From Vibrio rumoiensis (GTDB taxonomy: Bacteria > Pseudomonadota > Gammaproteobacteria > Enterobacterales > Vibrionaceae): a stretch of 64,000 nt of DNA. Below, in pieces: positions 8,513-17,440 of the stretch. Under the pieces are notes generated by a model. It did not search any database, was not told the DNA's origin, and was given only the letters and a program-made list of their open reading frames with translations. Numbering within the stretch: the first letter of the stretch is position 1; the number at the start of each line of letters is the position of its first letter. The stretch lies in assembly GCF_002218045.2 (NCBI RefSeq), contig NZ_AP018685.1, forward strand, positions 1 to 64,000, read 5' to 3'. The translations under genes and the position numbers were made by a program.

Positions 8513-9274
8513 TTACATTTTGGTGATGTCGGCACCAAACCATTTTTCTGAAATTTTGGCGAGAGTGCCATCTTTACGCATCGCCGCGAGTGCCGCATTC
8601 ACTTCAGTTTTTAACTTCTGACCTTTCTCATTTTTGACAAACGGCCATGCATTTTCAATCGTTTCAAATGGTTGACCAGCGAGTTGAAGCGGTAGGTTGG
8701 TTTTCTTAATTAATTGTAGCGCCGATAAACGGTCCATCACAAATGCATCAGAACGACCTAAAGCCACATCTTGTTCAATACCCGCATCGTAAGTTTTGAT
8801 GTTGATTTTGCCTTCTTTATCATAGTTACGCAGTACTTGTTCAAAGTTGGAACCTAAGTTAACCGCAACGGTTTTACCAGCCAGATCGTCGACACTTTTG
8901 ATTGAATCATTGCCTTTTCTCACGGTGATCTGTACACCATCTACCACATAAGGATCAGAGAATATGTATTTGGCTTTGCGTGAATCAGTGATGGAGACCT
9001 GATTGGAAATAGTATCAATACGACCGGTTTCTAATAAACCAAATAAGCCTGAGAAGTTGGCGGTGACAAACTTCACGTCATAATGATTACGTTTACCAAT
9101 TTCGTTCCATAGATCGACTTCAAAGCCTTGCAGTTTATCAAGCTTTTGAAACGTAAATGGAAAGTAGGTACCTGACATGCCTACTTTCACTTCTTGATTC
9201 GCTGCTTGAGCAAAGTGGGTAACAGCAAAAAATAGGGCAGCAGCAGTAACAATTTTATTTAAAATTCGGCTCAT
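8513..9274 (-). CDS. Periplasmic amino-acid-binding protein of the ABC importer
   Basis: 253 residues, SBP_bac_3 family. A signal peptide is evident with cleavage expected after AQA (residue 24), so the protein is periplasmic. The mature start KVGMSGTYFPFTF and the segment GFEVDLWNEIGKR are typical of polar amino-acid binders; GRIDTISNQVSIT is the ligand-loop region. It resembles cystine-binding TcyJ. It is the first gene of the operon, upstream of the YddA-like, permease and ATPase genes. The ATG at 9274 has GGAGAATAAACC upstream. Confidence 0.88.
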   Translation of the reverse strand: MSRILNKIVTAAALFFAVTHFAQAANQEVKVGMSGTYFPFTFQKLDKLQGFEVDLWNEIGKRNHYDVKFVTANFSGLFGLLETGRIDTISNQVSITDSRKAKYIFSDPYVVDGVQITVRKGNDSIKSVDDLAGKTVAVNLGSNFEQVLRNYDKEGKINIKTYDAGIEQDVALGRSDAFVMDRLSALQLIKKTNLPLQLAGQPFETIENAWPFVKNEKGQKLKTEVNAALAAMRKDGTLAKISEKWFGADITKM

Positions 9275-9604
9275 GGTTTATTCTCCAGATGATTAGACTT
9301 TTATTATAACGAGCATGCTATTGATAAATCTAAGAACAAGATGTTATTAATCATAACGATTAGTATCATGATCGCTTGATTTATCGGCTTATTGCTTGTG
9401 GGTAACTTTATCCCCTTTTGAACAAAAAGTGCGTATAAAAAGTACTGTAGTTGCTTGACAGTGCACAAAATTGGGATAGTTATAAAAAAACTGTGAATAA
9501 CTTAGATCTTATTCACTGATCTAAGGATCTATTGCTGGTGATCTTGCAGTCCAAGCTGTAGAATTACATTCCTTTCAGATCATTTCATTTCGTGTGAGGT
9601 TCAT
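9275..9604. promoter_or_regulatory. Divergent control region of dnaA and the ABC importer
   Basis: This 330-base gene-free stretch has six GATC sites (9370, 9505, 9518, 9526, 9540, 9578), five of them within 75 bases, and a DnaA-box-like TGTGAATAA at 9492-9500. TTGACA at 9455-9460 is a good -35 for dnaA, with weak -10 candidates at 9478-9486. Autoregulation of dnaA by DnaA and its sensitivity to methylation state are known in E. coli; the same is inferred here. The start GTG is preceded by GTGAGG. Confidence 0.6.
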
Positions 9605-11014
9605 GTGTCGTCTTCGTTATGGTTGCAATGTTTGCAACAGCTTCAAGAAGAGCTTCCAGCAACTGAGTTCAGTATGTGGGTAAGACCGCTTCAAGCAGAA
9701 CTCAATGACAATACTCTCACCTTATTTGCGCCTAACCGATTTGTGTTGGATTGGGTGCGTGATAAGTATCTCAATAGTATTAACCGTTTATTGAAAGAGT
9801 TTTGTGGTTCAGATACGCCTAATCTGCATTTTGAGGTTGGCAGTAAGCCTGCTCAACGTCCGGTTGATTTACCGAGAAGAACCGCGGCCGACGTGGCTGC
9901 TGAATCATCCGCTCCTGCGCAATTGCAAAAAAGTCGCCCATTAGACAAATCTTGGGATACGGGCGAGCGTGAAATTGTGATCGATGTGAATCACCGTTCT
10001 AATGTTAACCCTAAGCATAAATTTCATAACTTTGTTGAGGGTAAATCCAACCAATTAGGTCTCGCGGCAGCCAAACAAGTTTCCGATAACCCTGGCGTTT
10101 CTTACAATCCACTATTTTTATATGGTGGTACCGGTCTCGGTAAAACTCACTTATTGCATGCGGTGGGTAATGCGATTGTGGAAAGTAAGCCGGATGCTCG
10201 AGTGGTGTACATGCACTCGGAGCGTTTTGTGCAAGATATGGTTAAAGCACTGCAAAATAACGCGATTGAAGAATTCAAACGTTACTACCGCAGTTTAGAT
10301 GCTTTGCTGATCGATGATATTCAATTTTTCGCCAATAAAGAGCGTTCACAAGAAGAGTTCTTTCATACCTTCAACGCTTTATTAGAAGGTAATCAGCAAA
10401 TCATTTTGACTTCTGACCGTTATCCAAAAGAGATCAACGGGGTAGAAGATCGTTTGAAGTCTCGTTTTGGTTGGGGTTTAACCGTGGCGATCGAGCCACC
10501 GGAATTAGAAACCCGTGTCGCGATCTTGATGAAAAAAGCCGAAGATCACCAAATTACGCTTGCCGATGAAGTGGCATTCTTTATTGCTAAGCGTTTACGT
10601 TCAAACGTGCGTGAGTTGGAAGGTGCATTAAACCGCGTGATTGCTAACGCCAACTTTACTGGTCGCCCGATTACGATTGATTTTGTGCGCGAAGCGTTGC
10701 GTGATTTATTAGCGTTGCAAGAAAAGCTGGTGACCATCGACAATATTCAAAAAACCGTCGCGGAATATTACAAAATTAAAGTGGCTGACTTATTATCTAA
10801 GCGTCGCTCTCGTTCGGTTGCGCGTCCTCGTCAGTTGGCGATGGCATTGTCGAAAGAGTTAACCAACCACAGCTTACCAGAAATTGGTGATGCATTTGGC
10901 GGCCGAGACCACACCACGGTGCTGCATGCTTGTCGTAAAATTAAAGAATTACGCGAAGAAAGCCACGATATTAAAGAAGATTACTCGAACTTAATTCGTA
11001 CCTTGTCGTCTTAA
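9605..11014 (+). CDS. dnaA: DnaA, replication initiator
   Basis: 469 residues. Domain I binds DnaB (SLWLQCLQQLQEELP), domain II is a short linker, and domain III is AAA+ with Walker A GGTGLGKTHL (about 173-182) and Walker B LLIDDIQF. Domain IV contains the box-binding signature around GDAFGGRDHTTVLHACRKI. It binds the boxes at 195-382 and melts the 12-mers. It starts with GTG at 9605, set by GAGG eight bases upstream. Codon use is like the neighbours. dnaN follows after 72 bases on the same strand. Confidence 0.98.
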   Translation: MSSSLWLQCLQQLQEELPATEFSMWVRPLQAELNDNTLTLFAPNRFVLDWVRDKYLNSINRLLKEFCGSDTPNLHFEVGSKPAQRPVDLPRRTAADVAAESSAPAQLQKSRPLDKSWDTGEREIVIDVNHRSNVNPKHKFHNFVEGKSNQLGLAAAKQVSDNPGVSYNPLFLYGGTGLGKTHLLHAVGNAIVESKPDARVVYMHSERFVQDMVKALQNNAIEEFKRYYRSLDALLIDDIQFFANKERSQEEFFHTFNALLEGNQQIILTSDRYPKEINGVEDRLKSRFGWGLTVAIEPPELETRVAILMKKAEDHQITLADEVAFFIAKRLRSNVRELEGALNRVIANANFTGRPITIDFVREALRDLLALQEKLVTIDNIQKTVAEYYKIKVADLLSKRRSRSVARPRQLAMALSKELTNHSLPEIGDAFGGRDHTTVLHACRKIKELREESHDIKEDYSNLIRTLSS

Positions 11015-11086
11015 TTTCAAGCGTTTTGATGCCGCTTATCAGCGTTGGCCGTGTTTTTAATAGAATTAGATTATTTAGAGTAGATT

Positions 11087-12187
11087 ATGAAATTTACCAT
11101 TGAACGTACTCAATTGATTAAACCTTTGCAGCAGGTATCTGGTGCCCTTGGTGGCCGTTCTAGCTTGCCTATTTTGGGTAACTTATTAATTAAAGTCGAT
11201 AATGGTGAATTGTCGATTACGGCGACTGACTTAGAAGTCGAACTGGTGTGTCGTTTGGTATTAGAAGGTCACTTTGAACCAGGCAGCACTACAGTTCCAT
11301 CGCGTAAATTCCTTGATATTTGTCGTGGTCTACCTGATAGCGCTCATATTGATGTGACGCTAGATGATGAGCGTTTACTGATTAAATCGGGTCGTAGTCG
11401 TTTTTCATTAGCGACCTTGCCAGCCTCTGATTTTCCAAACATCGAAGATTGGAGCAGTGAAGCGGAAGTGACCGTGACTCAAGGTGAACTGCGTCATTTA
11501 GTCGAAAAAACCCAATTTTCGATGGCCAACCAAGATGTGCGTTATTACTTAAACGGCATGCTGTTTGAAATTGAAGGTACAACCTTGCGTTCAGTAGCCA
11601 CCGATGGCCACCGTATGGCGGTCGCAGAAACCGCGCTGGTGGGTGAGTATTCACAACAACAAGTGATCGTGCCTCGTAAAGGGGTGTTAGAGTTAGTGAA
11701 GCTACTTGATCGCCCAGATGAACAGGTGACACTGCAAATTGGTAGCTCAAATATTCGCGCCAATGTTAACGAATTTACCTTCACTTCTAAGCTTGTTGAC
11801 GGCCGTTTCCCGGATTATCGCCGTGTTATGCCACAATCAAGCAATAAGACTTTAGAAGCGGATTGTGAAGCATTGCGTCAATCGTTTTCACGCGCCGCCA
11901 TTTTATCCAATGAAAAATTCCGTGGTGTTAGAGTTAATTTAGCCGGCTCAGAAATGCGCATTACTGCTAATAACCCAGAGCAAGAAGAAGCGGAAGAAAA
12001 CCTGGATGTGAATTATCAAGGTGAGCCATTAGAAATTGGTTTTAACGTCAGCTACGTGCTGGATATTTTAAACACCTTAAAATGCCAGACGGTGCGCATG
12101 TCGATGAGTGATGCGAACGCCAGTGCTTTAGTTGAAAACATCGAAGATGCTTCGGCGATGTATGTTGTGATGCCGATCCGTCTATAA
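11087..12187 (+). CDS. dnaN: DnaN, DNA polymerase III sliding clamp
   Basis: 366 residues, exactly the length of the E. coli beta clamp. It forms a ring dimer around DNA and tethers polymerase III. It begins MKFTIERTQLIKPLQQVSG and ends with the conserved YVVMPIRL, part of the partner-peptide binding pocket. It is second in the dnaA-dnaN-recF-gyrB cluster, and its stop codon is immediately followed by the recF ATG. Confidence 0.98.
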   Translation: MKFTIERTQLIKPLQQVSGALGGRSSLPILGNLLIKVDNGELSITATDLEVELVCRLVLEGHFEPGSTTVPSRKFLDICRGLPDSAHIDVTLDDERLLIKSGRSRFSLATLPASDFPNIEDWSSEAEVTVTQGELRHLVEKTQFSMANQDVRYYLNGMLFEIEGTTLRSVATDGHRMAVAETALVGEYSQQQVIVPRKGVLELVKLLDRPDEQVTLQIGSSNIRANVNEFTFTSKLVDGRFPDYRRVMPQSSNKTLEADCEALRQSFSRAAILSNEKFRGVRVNLAGSEMRITANNPEQEEAEENLDVNYQGEPLEIGFNVSYVLDILNTLKCQTVRMSMSDANASALVENIEDASAMYVVMPIRL

Positions 12188-13267
12188 ATGCCTTTAACTC
12201 GTTTATCTATAAAGCAATTTCGCAATATTGAAGCCTGTGATATCTCGTTATCATCAGGCTTTAATTTTCTGGTCGGGCCTAATGGCAGCGGCAAAACCAG
12301 TGTGCTTGAAGCGATTTACTTGCTTGGTCATGGGCGTTCATTTAAAAGCACCTTAACGGGTCGCGTGATCCAAAATGAACAAAGTGAGTTGTTTGTTCAT
12401 GGGCGTTTCTTATCTGGCGATGATTTTGAGCTTCCTATTGGCATCAATAAACAACGAGATGGCAGTAGTGAGGTGAAAATCGGCGGACAGTCTGGGCAAA
12501 AAATTGCTCAATTGGCGCAAATCTTGCCTCTGCAATTAATCCATACCGAAGGTTTTGAGCTGCTGACCGAAGGGCCTAAATTTCGTCGTGCCTTTATTGA
12601 TTGGGGGGTATTTCATACTCAACCTAGTTTTTATGAGAAATGGTCTCGTTTGAAGCGTTTAATTAAACAAAGAAACGCATTATTGAAGACCGCGAGAGGT
12701 TATCAAGAGCTCAGTTATTGGGATAAAGAGTTGGCCGAATTGGCGGAAACCATTAGCCAGTGGCGCTTTGACTATGTCACACAACTAAAACAAGTGGCAG
12801 AGCACATTTGTGGTGTATTTTTACCTGAATTTGAAGTGAAAATTCAGTATTATAGAGGGTGGGATAAAGACACCCCTTATGCTGAAATTTTAGAAAAGAA
12901 TTTCGAGCGCGATCAGCAACTCGGTTACACCTTTAGTGGGCCGAATAAAGCCGATCTAAAACTCAAAATTAATGCGACACCTGTGGAAGATGTATTGTCA
13001 CGTGGGCAACTAAAGCTCATGGTGTGTGCTTTGCGTTTGGCGCAAGGTCAACACCTAACCGACACCACAGGTAAACAGTGTATTTATTTAATTGATGATT
13101 TTGCCTCAGAGCTAGATGGTCAACGTCGAGGGCGTCTTGCAGAATATTTAAAGCAAACGCAGGCACAGGTTTTTGTAAGCTCTATTACTGCAAGTCACAT
13201 TGCTGAAATGCAAAGTGAAAATAGCAGGATGTTTCATGTGGAACATGGCAAAATAGAGCAAGGATAA
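12188..13267 (+). CDS. recF: RecF, recombination mediator ATPase
   Basis: 359 residues of the SMC-like RecF family. It helps load RecA at gaps and restart stalled forks. Walker A is GPNGSGKTS (about residues 30-38), the signature is VLSRGQLKLM, and Walker B is IYLIDDFASELD. It starts directly after the dnaN TAA, so translation is coupled. Its stop lies 18 bases before gyrB. Confidence 0.97.
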   Translation: MPLTRLSIKQFRNIEACDISLSSGFNFLVGPNGSGKTSVLEAIYLLGHGRSFKSTLTGRVIQNEQSELFVHGRFLSGDDFELPIGINKQRDGSSEVKIGGQSGQKIAQLAQILPLQLIHTEGFELLTEGPKFRRAFIDWGVFHTQPSFYEKWSRLKRLIKQRNALLKTARGYQELSYWDKELAELAETISQWRFDYVTQLKQVAEHICGVFLPEFEVKIQYYRGWDKDTPYAEILEKNFERDQQLGYTFSGPNKADLKLKINATPVEDVLSRGQLKLMVCALRLAQGQHLTDTTGKQCIYLIDDFASELDGQRRGRLAEYLKQTQAQVFVSSITASHIAEMQSENSRMFHVEHGKIEQG

Positions 13268-13285
13268 TTAAGGCGAGAACAATTC

Positions 13286-15724
13286 ATGTCGAATAACAAT
13301 GATTCTGCAAATAGCTATGATTCATCGAGTATTAAAGTACTTAAAGGGCTAGATGCTGTACGTAAACGTCCAGGAATGTATATCGGTGATACTGATGATG
13401 GTACTGGCCTTCACCACATGGTGTTTGAGGTCGTCGATAACTCAATTGATGAAGCATTAGCTGGCCATTGTTCAGACATCATAATCACCATTCATGAAGA
13501 CAACTCGGTATCGGTGAGCGATGACGGTCGTGGTATTCCAACGGAAATGCACGAAGAAGAAGGTGTTTCAGCCGCTGAAGTTATCATGACCGTACTGCAC
13601 GCGGGTGGTAAGTTTGATGATAACTCTTATAAAGTATCCGGTGGTTTGCACGGGGTAGGTGTTTCCGTTGTGAACGCCCTGTCTGAAAAAGTTGAGCTAA
13701 CCATCAAGCGCCACGGTGAAGTCTTCCAACAAGTTTATAAGCATGGTGTGCCAGAAGCGCCACTCGCGGTGATTGGTAAAACGGAAGAAACCGGTACGCG
13801 TATTCGTTTTTGGCCAAGTGAAGAAACCTTTACCAACATCGAATTCCATTACGACATCCTTGCTAAGCGTTTACGTGAATTATCATTCTTAAACTCTGGC
13901 GTTTCGATTAAATTAACTGACGAACGTGAAGAAGATAAAAGCGATCACTTTATGTTTGAAGGCGGCATCCGTGCTTTCGTTGAGCATCTAAATCGCAATA
14001 AAACGCCAATTCACCAAAAGATTTTCTATTTTGACCACGCTCGTGAAGAAGACGGCATTACGGTTGAAGTGGCAATGCAGTGGAACGATACCTTCCAAGA
14101 AGGTGTATATTGCTTTACCAACAACATCCCACAACGTGATGGTGGTACTCACTTAGCCGGTTTCCGCGGTGCATTAACGCGTACACTGAATAACTTTATG
14201 GATAAAGAAGGTTATTCGAAGAAAGCACAAGCGGCGACCTCGGGTGATGATGCTCGTGAAGGTCTAACGGCAGTGGTTTCGGTAAAAGTACCGGATCCAA
14301 AATTCTCAAGCCAAACCAAAGACAAGCTGGTTTCTTCTGAAGTGAAATCGGCAGTTGAATCCGCGATGAGCGAAAAACTGTCTGAGTTTTTAATTGAAAA
14401 CCCGAACGAAGCGAAAATCGTATGTGGCAAAATTATTGATGCTGCTCGTGCTCGTGAAGCGGCGCGTAAAGCTCGTGACATGACTCGTCGTAAAGGCGCG
14501 TTAGACTTAGCTGGCTTACCTGGTAAGTTGGCCGATTGCCAAGAAAAAGATCCTGCTCTTTCTGAACTATACATAGTGGAAGGGGACTCTGCTGGCGGTT
14601 CAGCCAAGCAGGGACGTAATCGTAAAAACCAAGCGATCTTGCCATTGAAAGGTAAAATCCTAAACGTTGAAAAAGCGCGTTTTGATAAAATGCTGTCTTC
14701 ACAAGAAGTGGCAACCCTGATCACTGCACTAGGTTGTGGTATTGGGCGTGACGAATATAACCCAGATAAACTGCGTTACCATAACATCATCATCATGACC
14801 GATGCCGATGTCGATGGTTCTCACATTCGTACGTTGCTTTTGACTTTCTTCTACCGTCAAATGCCTGAGCTTATTGAACGTGGCTACATCTACATTGCAC
14901 AGCCACCACTTTACAAAGTGAAGAAAGGTAAGCAAGAGCAATATATTAAAGATGAAGAAGCGATGGAGCTTTACCAAGCGGGTCTAGCACTTGATGGCGC
15001 GGCGTTATACGTCAACCCGCAAGCACCGGCGATGACAGGTGAATCGCTTGAGAAGTTGGTGCTTCAATACAACGAAGGTATCAAGTTAATTAAACGCATG
15101 AGTCGTCGCTACCCATACGCGATGATCAACGAATTAACTTACATTCCTCGTTTAACGGCTGAAATGTGCAAAGATGCTGAGCAAGTTCAAGCTTGGGGTC
15201 AGAAACTGGTTGAGCAGCTTAATGCTAAAGAGGTCGGTGCGAGCCAATACTCTCTTGAAGTTGAAAAACATGAAGAGCTAGGTGTCAGCATTGCAAAATT
15301 GGTGGTTCGTACTCACGGTGTGATGCATGAATACGTCGTGTCTTTAGATTTACTTAACTCTAAAGAATACGGTCGTTTAGCCGATCTTTCTGAAGCTCTC
15401 GATGGTTTAGTGGAAGAAGGTGCTTATGTGAAACGTGGTGAACGTACACAAGAAGTCTCAACTTTCTCTGCTGCGCTTGACTGGTTAATCAAAGAATCGC
15501 GTCGTGGTTTATCACTACAACGTTACAAAGGTCTAGGTGAAATGAACCCAGATCAACTTTGGGAAACCACCATGGACCCAGAAACCCGTCGCATGATGCA
15601 AGTAACGATTGATGATGCAGTCGCGTCAGATGAATTGTTTACGACCTTAATGGGTGATCAAGTTGAACCGCGTCGTAAGTTCATTGAAGATAACGCATTG
15701 AAAGTAGCGAATCTAGACGTATAG
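13286..15724 (+). CDS. gyrB: GyrB, DNA gyrase subunit B
   Basis: 812 residues. The N-terminal GHKL ATPase has the Bergerat motifs EVVDNSIDEA, DDGRGIP and GGLHGVGVSVVNALS. The Toprim domain shows EGDSAGGSAKQGRNR and DADVDGSHIRTL, which hold the magnesium ions. The C-terminal GyrA/DNA-binding part includes the gammaproteobacterial insert and ends QRYKGLGEMNPDQLWETTMD before a short tail. It supplies negative supercoils for initiation and elongation. An intrinsic terminator follows at 15751. Confidence 0.98.
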   Translation: MSNNNDSANSYDSSSIKVLKGLDAVRKRPGMYIGDTDDGTGLHHMVFEVVDNSIDEALAGHCSDIIITIHEDNSVSVSDDGRGIPTEMHEEEGVSAAEVIMTVLHAGGKFDDNSYKVSGGLHGVGVSVVNALSEKVELTIKRHGEVFQQVYKHGVPEAPLAVIGKTEETGTRIRFWPSEETFTNIEFHYDILAKRLRELSFLNSGVSIKLTDEREEDKSDHFMFEGGIRAFVEHLNRNKTPIHQKIFYFDHAREEDGITVEVAMQWNDTFQEGVYCFTNNIPQRDGGTHLAGFRGALTRTLNNFMDKEGYSKKAQAATSGDDAREGLTAVVSVKVPDPKFSSQTKDKLVSSEVKSAVESAMSEKLSEFLIENPNEAKIVCGKIIDAARAREAARKARDMTRRKGALDLAGLPGKLADCQEKDPALSELYIVEGDSAGGSAKQGRNRKNQAILPLKGKILNVEKARFDKMLSSQEVATLITALGCGIGRDEYNPDKLRYHNIIIMTDADVDGSHIRTLLLTFFYRQMPELIERGYIYIAQPPLYKVKKGKQEQYIKDEEAMELYQAGLALDGAALYVNPQAPAMTGESLEKLVLQYNEGIKLIKRMSRRYPYAMINELTYIPRLTAEMCKDAEQVQAWGQKLVEQLNAKEVGASQYSLEVEKHEELGVSIAKLVVRTHGVMHEYVVSLDLLNSKEYGRLADLSEALDGLVEEGAYVKRGERTQEVSTFSAALDWLIKESRRGLSLQRYKGLGEMNPDQLWETTMDPETRRMMQVTIDDAVASDELFTTLMGDQVEPRRKFIEDNALKVANLDV

Positions 15725-15750
15725 CGTTTAGTCAAAAATTAATGATATCT

Positions 15751-15782
15751 AAAGCCCTTTGTTTCTTGCAAAGGGCTTTTTT
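15751..15782 (+). terminator. Terminator of gyrB
   Basis: AAAGCCCTTTG and CAAAGGGCTTT form an 11-bp stem around a six-base loop and run into six T residues, 27 bases after the gyrB stop. Confidence 0.9.
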
Positions 15783-15882
15783 ATGCGCCACATCAATCGA
15801 CTAATAATCGGTTGTACTAGACTATTTCGCATGACATTTGGTCGAGCTTTATTCATTGATTTATATATTTTGAGGAGCAGTA

Positions 15883-16614
15883 ATGGATATCATGTTATTC
15901 AGTAATGGCAAATTGCCTGGTAATACTCGTTTACTGGAATTCGGTTTAGATTGGATTGAAGCGATGGTAAAACGCACCGGGGTGAAGAAATTTGTTTTTA
16001 TTCCCTATGCGATGATCCGCAGTGATTATCAATCACGTGCTGATGACCTACAAAGTGTATTAGGTGAATGGGGTTGTGAAGTCATTAATATTGCCGCTTG
16101 TGCGGATCCTGTTGAAGCATTAAAGCAGGCAGAAGCTTTTATTGTGAGCGGTGGCAATACTTGGGTACTGAATAAAATGTTGCATGATAATGGCTTGATA
16201 GGGCCACTGCGCCAAGCGGTGTTAAAGCAAAATAAACCTTATATTGGCTGGAGCGCGGGGACCAATATTGGCGGGCCAACCATCTGTACTACCAACGACA
16301 TGCCAATTGTTAGTGCTGCAATTCTACCATCATTAAACTTTGTTCCGTTCCAAATCAACCCTCATTATATTGAAGCGAGTGTTGAAGGCCACATGGGAGA
16401 AACTCGTGATGAACGGATTGCCGAGTACTTAATTATGAATCCACACCAAGTCGTGGTGGGAATTCCTGAAGGAACCTTATTGCACATTCAAGAGGGCCAG
16501 CTCAATTATTATTCTGCTAATGGTAAGCCTATGAAGTTATTTAAGTTTTCTGAAGAAGCGAGCTATTATCAAGTGGGTGATGATATTCAGTTCTTAATGG
16601 AGCATGGTTACTAA
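15883..16614 (+). CDS. pepE: PepE, alpha-aspartyl dipeptidase
   Basis: 243 residues, serine peptidase family S51. It hydrolyses dipeptides with N-terminal aspartate in the cytoplasm. The nucleophile Ser is in GWSAGTNIGG (about residues 125-134), preceded by the oxyanion region AFIVSGGNTW; the probable catalytic His is in QINPHYIEA. The length is slightly above the 229 residues of E. coli PepE. The ATG at 15883 has GAGGAG upstream. It is a single gene with its own terminator. Confidence 0.92.
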   Translation: MDIMLFSNGKLPGNTRLLEFGLDWIEAMVKRTGVKKFVFIPYAMIRSDYQSRADDLQSVLGEWGCEVINIAACADPVEALKQAEAFIVSGGNTWVLNKMLHDNGLIGPLRQAVLKQNKPYIGWSAGTNIGGPTICTTNDMPIVSAAILPSLNFVPFQINPHYIEASVEGHMGETRDERIAEYLIMNPHQVVVGIPEGTLLHIQEGQLNYYSANGKPMKLFKFSEEASYYQVGDDIQFLMEHGY

Positions 16615-16650
16615 ATTGCTTGTGTGAAAATTTAGCTCTATTGTTTTAAA

Positions 16651-16684
16651 AAATCAGTGCTTTTATTGGGCGCTGATTTTTTTT
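16651..16684 (+). terminator. Terminator of pepE
   Basis: AAATCAGTGC pairs with GCGCTGATTT (one G-U pair) around a ten-base loop, followed by a run of T residues. Confidence 0.85.
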
Positions 16685-16693
16685 ATGCAAAAA

Positions 16694-16722
16694 CTTGAAA
16701 GTCATTTTTTCCATCCCTATAT
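16694..16722 (+). promoter_or_regulatory. Sigma32-type promoter of ibpA
   Basis: CTTGAAA at 16694-16700, a 14-base spacer and CCCTATAT at 16715-16722 match the heat-shock consensus CTTGAAA-N(13-14)-CCCCATNT with one mismatch. Transcription would begin near 16730, giving a leader of about 200 bases. rpoH, which encodes sigma32, lies at 46500 in the same window. Confidence 0.7.
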
Positions 16723-16861
16723 CTGTTTATGAAAGGAATGCCGCGCTATCTTTCGTGTAGAAGGATAAGCTCTAAGGTTGTGTGGTTAATGATAAGCCAA
16801 CTAGAGTAGGGTTCCTGGTAACGCTGAATCTATTTCGCCGATAGGGTTATAGATAGGCACT

Positions 16862-16931
16862 TAAATCAAACCGCAAGCTTCGGCTCGGGTCGATTCTTTG
16901 CACACTATTGCTTAATTTAGAGGATAGTATT
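16862..16931 (+). ncRNA. ROSE-type RNA thermometer in the ibpA leader
   Basis: CTATTGCT (16905-16912) can pair with AGGATAG (16921-16927), which holds the Shine-Dalgarno sequence of ibpA; the G at 16910 stays unpaired. This U-U-G-C-U against A-G-G-A arrangement with a bulged G is the hallmark of ROSE elements controlling hsp20 genes. A second hairpin upstream (about 16870-16891) is closed by a TTCG tetraloop. Melting at high temperature would free the ribosome site. Confidence 0.8.
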
Positions 16932-17369
16932 ATGCGTAATGTAGACTTCTCACCTTTATACCGTAACGCCATTGGTTTTGATCGTTTATTAAACCTAATG
17001 GAATCAAATAACGCCAAAAATTCATCTGGCGGTTACCCTCCATACAATATTGAGAAACAAGATGAAAACCACTTCCGTATTACTATGGCGGTCGCCGGTT
17101 TTTCTGAAGAGAACCTTGATATCACTCAACACGAAAACATGCTGATTGTACGTGGTGAACGTCAACCAGAAGAAGGTAAAAACTACGTTTATCAAGGCAT
17201 TGCTGAGCGTGATTTTGAACGTAAATTCCAACTCGCGGATTACGTAAAAGTGTTGGGCGCCGATATGGAAAATGGCCTATTACATATCGATTTGGAGCGT
17301 GAAATTCCAGAAGCGATGCAACCACGTAAAATCGCTATTAATGGTAAAGAGTTGCTAGAAAATAACTAA
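16932..17369 (+). CDS. ibpA: IbpA-type small heat-shock protein (Hsp20)
   Basis: 145 residues from the ATG at 16932, beginning MRNVDFSPLYRNAIGFDRL as in E. coli IbpA. The frame is open eight codons further upstream, but that start has no ribosome site, whereas 16932 has AGAGGAT. The alpha-crystallin domain (about 35-125) includes AGFSEENLDI and LADYVKVLGADMENGLLHI. It holds unfolding proteins in inclusion bodies for the DnaK/ClpB system. It is controlled by a sigma32-like promoter and a ROSE-like leader and ends in its own terminator. There is no ibpB next to it. Confidence 0.95.
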   Translation: MRNVDFSPLYRNAIGFDRLLNLMESNNAKNSSGGYPPYNIEKQDENHFRITMAVAGFSEENLDITQHENMLIVRGERQPEEGKNYVYQGIAERDFERKFQLADYVKVLGADMENGLLHIDLEREIPEAMQPRKIAINGKELLENN

Positions 17370-17393
17370 TTTAGCAAACACATAAAGGAAGAG

Positions 17394-17420
17394 AAGGGTG
17401 CTGATGAGGCACCCTTTTTT
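17394..17420 (+). terminator. Terminator of ibpA
   Basis: AAGGGTGC and GCACCCTT form an 8-bp stem with a seven-base loop and are followed by T residues. Confidence 0.88.
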
Positions 17421-17440
17421 ATACTTGATATTTGAGAGAG

